Below, one piece after another: positions 58,589 to 60,767 of a DNA stretch of 60,767 nt. Each line of letters begins with the position of its first letter. The first letter of the stretch is position 1. The notes under the pieces are model-generated. The model searched no databases and was not told the origin of the DNA. It worked only from the letters and a program-made list of their open reading frames with translations. Made by a program: the position numbers and the translations under genes. Source of the stretch: Deltaproteobacteria bacterium UBA2221 (lineage in GTDB: Bacteria > Desulfobacterota > Syntrophorhabdia > Syntrophorhabdales > WCHB1-27); the NCBI GenBank assembly GCA_002328485.1, contig DCUF01000074.1, positions 1 through 60,767 on the forward strand. The letters run 5' to 3'.

Positions 58589-59018
58589 TAATGAACCCTC
58601 CTGTAAGAAATTAAGATATTCTCTTTCTGCAAAACGATGGATGAACCGGTTTGTCGATCATCTTACGCGTCAGAAAGTAACGCAACCCACGGGAAAGCTT
58701 GCGTATGCGTACCTTTTTTCTCATAACTAGCGTGGTCAAGTCAAACAATTTTTCATGCCTAGTTATATAATAATATTTTGAAAGCTTTATGTAGTAGTTT
58801 CGGGTATAATGCTCAGTCTGAACCGGGCTCCGAGACGGTGTCAGCGGTCGGTGGCAATGGCGCCGGGAGATTGTGAGATTTAGAACAAGCACGGCTTTAA
58901 CGAGGCAAAGTCGGACGCCTCTGCTATAATTACAGACAGAGTAGATAGATGTGGCGCGTTGCCGCCCAAAGAGAAGAAACGTCAAGGCGTTTCTTACGAA
59001 ACCAAAGGAGGACTCACT
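58589..59018. other. divergent region between hppA and a small gene
   Basis: 430 bases. An AT-rich block lies at 58730-58810 with TATAAT at 58805. A second TATAAT at 58925-58930 preceded by TGC forms an extended -10 that probably drives the plus-strand gene at 59019. No further gene is seen. Confidence 0.45.
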
Positions 59019-59312
59019 ATGAAGGCACTTATTCTGTTCTCAGGCTCAGCACCTCTCCTACTCTTGACGTCCTGTCAATCGGCTCAGGATCCTCAGTTCA
59101 TTAGGAAGCTGTTTACCAAGGGGATCAAGAAATTTGTGGCCTACGAGGTGCCTGAAGACTTGGTAAAGCAGGTCTACGGACAGCATTATGATCACGTCAT
59201 GGAGGACCTTCATCAAACGGACGATTTGCGGGTTCTTGACTACGATGGCTACCACATCATGAACACCTTCTCATTGAAGGCATTGGGAAGACCACTTATA
59301 TACGAGCCGTAA
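59019..59312 (+). CDS. small conserved-looking protein of unknown function
   Basis: 97 residues with AAGGAGG before ATG 59019. It opens MKALILFSGSAPLLLLTSC, which could be a lipoprotein signal with lipobox LLTSC. A lysine at position 2 and the short hydrophobic run are weak for export, and the stretch also fits a cytosolic beta-strand start. The remainder (GIKKFVAYEVPEDLVKQVYGQHYDHVMEDLHQTDDLRVLDYDGYHIMNTFSLKALG) looks like a compact alpha/beta domain. Family not identified with certainty. Confidence 0.7.
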   Translation: MKALILFSGSAPLLLLTSCQSAQDPQFIRKLFTKGIKKFVAYEVPEDLVKQVYGQHYDHVMEDLHQTDDLRVLDYDGYHIMNTFSLKALGRPLIYEP

Positions 59313-59385
59313 CCCAACGCCTGCGACCTTGCTGATGGGGGGCACACAGATCAGGGCAAGCAGGCCTGAAAGCAGAGGACCAAAA

Positions 59386-59420
59386 AAGGAGGGATGAAGT
59401 GACCGTCATCCCTCCTTTTG
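59386..59420. terminator. bidirectional intrinsic terminator
   Basis: AAGGAGGGATGA (59386-59397) pairs perfectly with TCATCCCTCCTT (59406-59417). It is flanked by TTTTG on the plus side and by TTTTTTGG on the minus side. It serves both the small plus-strand gene and atpC. Confidence 0.85.
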
Positions 59421-59528
59421 ATTACGCATGAGACATTCACCGCCCGCTGTTCTTTACCGTAGGAGGTCAGAATCAGGCAACAGGCGGCACCCTTTATCGA
59501 AGTACGAGAGTCTGGTCTGCCCCTGCAG

Positions 59529-59939
59529 CTACAGTCTCTTTCGGGAGGCAACACCAATTCTCGCGATTGCGCGGAACAAGGCGAGCTCGAGGAGTCGATA
59601 ATCTCTATCCTCAAAGCCCAGATCCCGTAGCGCCTCTTCTGCCCTTTCCTTAGCCCGATAGGCCCTTGCGACGTCGATCTCTTCCGGAGACTCGCCGGAA
59701 GAGAGCAGGAGGGTTACCTTATCGTTAACGACCTCGGCAAAACCACCCCCAGTGGAAAGAAAACGGGCCTGCCCGTCATTGAAGATACGGACCTCGCCGG
59801 GCTCAATTGTTGTGAGAAAGGTCACATGGCCGGGCAGGATACCGAATTCTCCCAACGTGCCTTGCGCCTCAATCATATCGACGTCTTCAGAAAACATGAC
59901 CCGTTCGGGCGTAACAATTTCGAGATGCATCTTAGCCAT
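59529..59939 (-). CDS. atpC: ATP synthase epsilon subunit
   Basis: 136 residues of the F1 epsilon subunit that regulates and couples rotation. The beta-sandwich begins HLEIVTPERVMFSEDVDMIEAQGTLGEFGILPGHVTFLTTIEPGEVRI and continues with STGGGFAEVVNDKVTLLLSSGE. The C-terminal helices (ARAYRAKERAEEALRDLGFEDRDYRLLELALFRAIARI) are present. It follows atpD by six bases. Confidence 0.96.
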   Translation of the reverse strand: MAKMHLEIVTPERVMFSEDVDMIEAQGTLGEFGILPGHVTFLTTIEPGEVRIFNDGQARFLSTGGGFAEVVNDKVTLLLSSGESPEEIDVARAYRAKERAEEALRDLGFEDRDYRLLELALFRAIARIGVASRKRL

Positions 59940-59945
59940 CGGCCG

Positions 59946-60767
59946 TTACTCCATCATCTTTCGGGCTTTCTCTACTGCTTCCTCGATAGGGCCAACCATA
60001 TAGAAGGCCTGCTCGGGGAGGTCGTCATGTTTGCCCTCGCAGATCTCCTTGAATCCTCTAACGGTGTCCTTAATGCTGACATACTTACCCGGACTACCGG
60101 TGAAGGCCTCTGCAACAAAGAACGGCTGAGACAAGAATCGCTGAATCTTACGTGCCCTGGAGACGACCAGCTTATCATCTTCGGAAAGTTCGTCGATACC
60201 GAGAATGGCGATGATATCCTGAAGCTCTTTGTACTTCTGGAGGATCCTCTGCACCTCGCGGGCGACAGCGTAGTGCTCTTCTCCGATAACCTGTGGATCC
60301 AGGATACGACTGGTGGAGTCAAGGGGGTCCACGGCCGGATAGATGCCGAGTTCGACGATCTGACGGGAAAGAACGGTAGTCGCGTCCAGATGCGCGAAAG
60401 TCGTAGCAGGCGCCGGGTCGGTCAAGTCGTCGGCTGGGACGTAGATGGCCTGGACCGAGGTGATGGAGCCACGAAGCGTGGAAGTGATGCGCTCCTGGAG
60501 CTCACCCAGGTCTGTGGCAAGGGTGGGCTGGTAGCCGACGGCAGAGGGCATGCGGCCCAGAAGAGCCGAAACCTCTGAATTTGCCTGCGTGAAACGGAAT
60601 ATGTTATCGATGAAAAGAAGCACGTCCTGGCCTTCCTCATCACGGAAATACTCTGATGCGGTCAAGGCGGTAAGACCGATGCGGGCACGGGCACCGGGTA
60701 CCTCTGTCATCTGGCCGTAGACGAGAGCCGTCTTGTCGAGAACGCCCGATCCTTTCATCTCAAGCCA
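59946..60767 (-). CDS. atpD: ATP synthase beta subunit, C-terminal part (cut by window edge)
   Basis: Catalytic F1 subunit. About 273 codons are visible; the reading frame stays open to the right edge (WLEMKGSGVLDKTALVYGQM), so the P-loop and N-terminal half are outside. Visible family segments include VPGARARIGLTALTASEYFRDEEGQDVLLFIDNIFRFTQANSEVSALLGRMPSAVGYQPTL, VYVPADDLTDPAPATTFAHLDATTVLSR and LGIDELSEDDKLVV. The order atpD-atpC is the standard operon end. Confidence 0.97.
   Translation of the reverse strand, partial: WLEMKGSGVLDKTALVYGQMTEVPGARARIGLTALTASEYFRDEEGQDVLLFIDNIFRFTQANSEVSALLGRMPSAVGYQPTLATDLGELQERITSTLRGSITSVQAIYVPADDLTDPAPATTFAHLDATTVLSRQIVELGIYPAVDPLDSTSRILDPQVIGEEHYAVAREVQRILQKYKELQDIIAILGIDELSEDDKLVVSRARKIQRFLSQPFFVAEAFTGSPGKYVSIKDTVRGFKEICEGKHDDLPEQAFYMVGPIEEAVEKARKMME

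Noticed and set aside
1..60767. CRISPR array, prophage or IS element
   Set aside because: No regularly spaced repeats, transposase, integrase or phage structural genes were found on either strand.

Overview
The window looks like a chromosomal segment of an anaerobic, Gram-negative bacterium of the Desulfobacterota (former Deltaproteobacteria) type, possibly a syntrophic fermenter or respirer. Pointers are: a fumarase / fumarate reductase-type flavoprotein / 2-oxoacid:ferredoxin oxidoreductase block, a membrane pyrophosphatase, a PxxKW cysteine-rich protein, a TRAP transporter and the mercury-methylation pair hgcAB. Base composition is moderately GC-rich and fairly even. I see no CRISPR array, prophage or insertion sequence. 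The taxonomic placement is inference from gene content only.

Layout. 1-9779 (+): the 5' end of a tRNA on the minus strand, a PxxKW protein, rplM-rpsI, argC, ffh, then the compact chain rpsP-khpA-rimM-trmD-SPOUT methyltransferase-rplS-rnhB-yraN-larB-larC. 9753-15801 (-): an operon reading TPR protein, Xaa-Pro peptidase, efp, tmk, holB, ricT, metG, DUF721. 16176-20142 (+): thiE-thiL-thiM and a LysM/SPOR-like envelope protein. 20227-22860: cysteine synthase (-), cspA and a YihY-type membrane protein (+). 22846-25398 (-): a DUF89 protein, DnaJ and an unknown protein. 25648-29122: FmdB zinc ribbon (+); Sua5, methyltransferase and amidohydrolase (-); HAD phosphatase and an NlpC/P60 lipoprotein with no canonical start codon (+).

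29640-32156 is the most interesting locus. hgcA and hgcB (minus strand) diverge from an ArsR-family regulator with the As(III)-type CxC motif. A sigma70-like hgcA promoter and an inverted repeat lie between them. The arsR stop codon overlaps the start of a 34-codon relic whose N-terminus resembles the Acr3 arsenite exporter, followed by a C_GCAxxG_C_C-type redox protein. The locus therefore reads as an arsenic operon remodelled next to mercury-methylation genes.

32717-39238 carries a TRAP transporter without its binding protein (-), a YkgJ-type cysteine cluster protein (-), a CAP-domain protein (+), an Hsp20 gene with a strong promoter and a leader of three hairpins (-), a bacterioferritin, a small unknown protein and an FMN 2-hydroxyacid oxidase-type enzyme (+). 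39235-46691 (-) holds central carbon genes: korA-korB, a flavodoxin-like reductase, fumC, sdhA/frdA and sdhB/frdB, with no membrane anchor gene. korA appears to start at a CTG codon. 46800-55648 holds a phosphoesterase (-), a lone receiver protein (+) and a stress module (-) of two PrkA kinases, a DUF444 protein and SpoVR. 56039-60767 holds a K+-independent-type H+ pyrophosphatase (-), a small unknown protein (+) and the atpD-atpC end of the ATP synthase operon (-), with atpD cut by the window edge.

The genome is tightly packed. Four convergent pairs overlap at their 3' ends, and many neighbours overlap by 1-17 bases.
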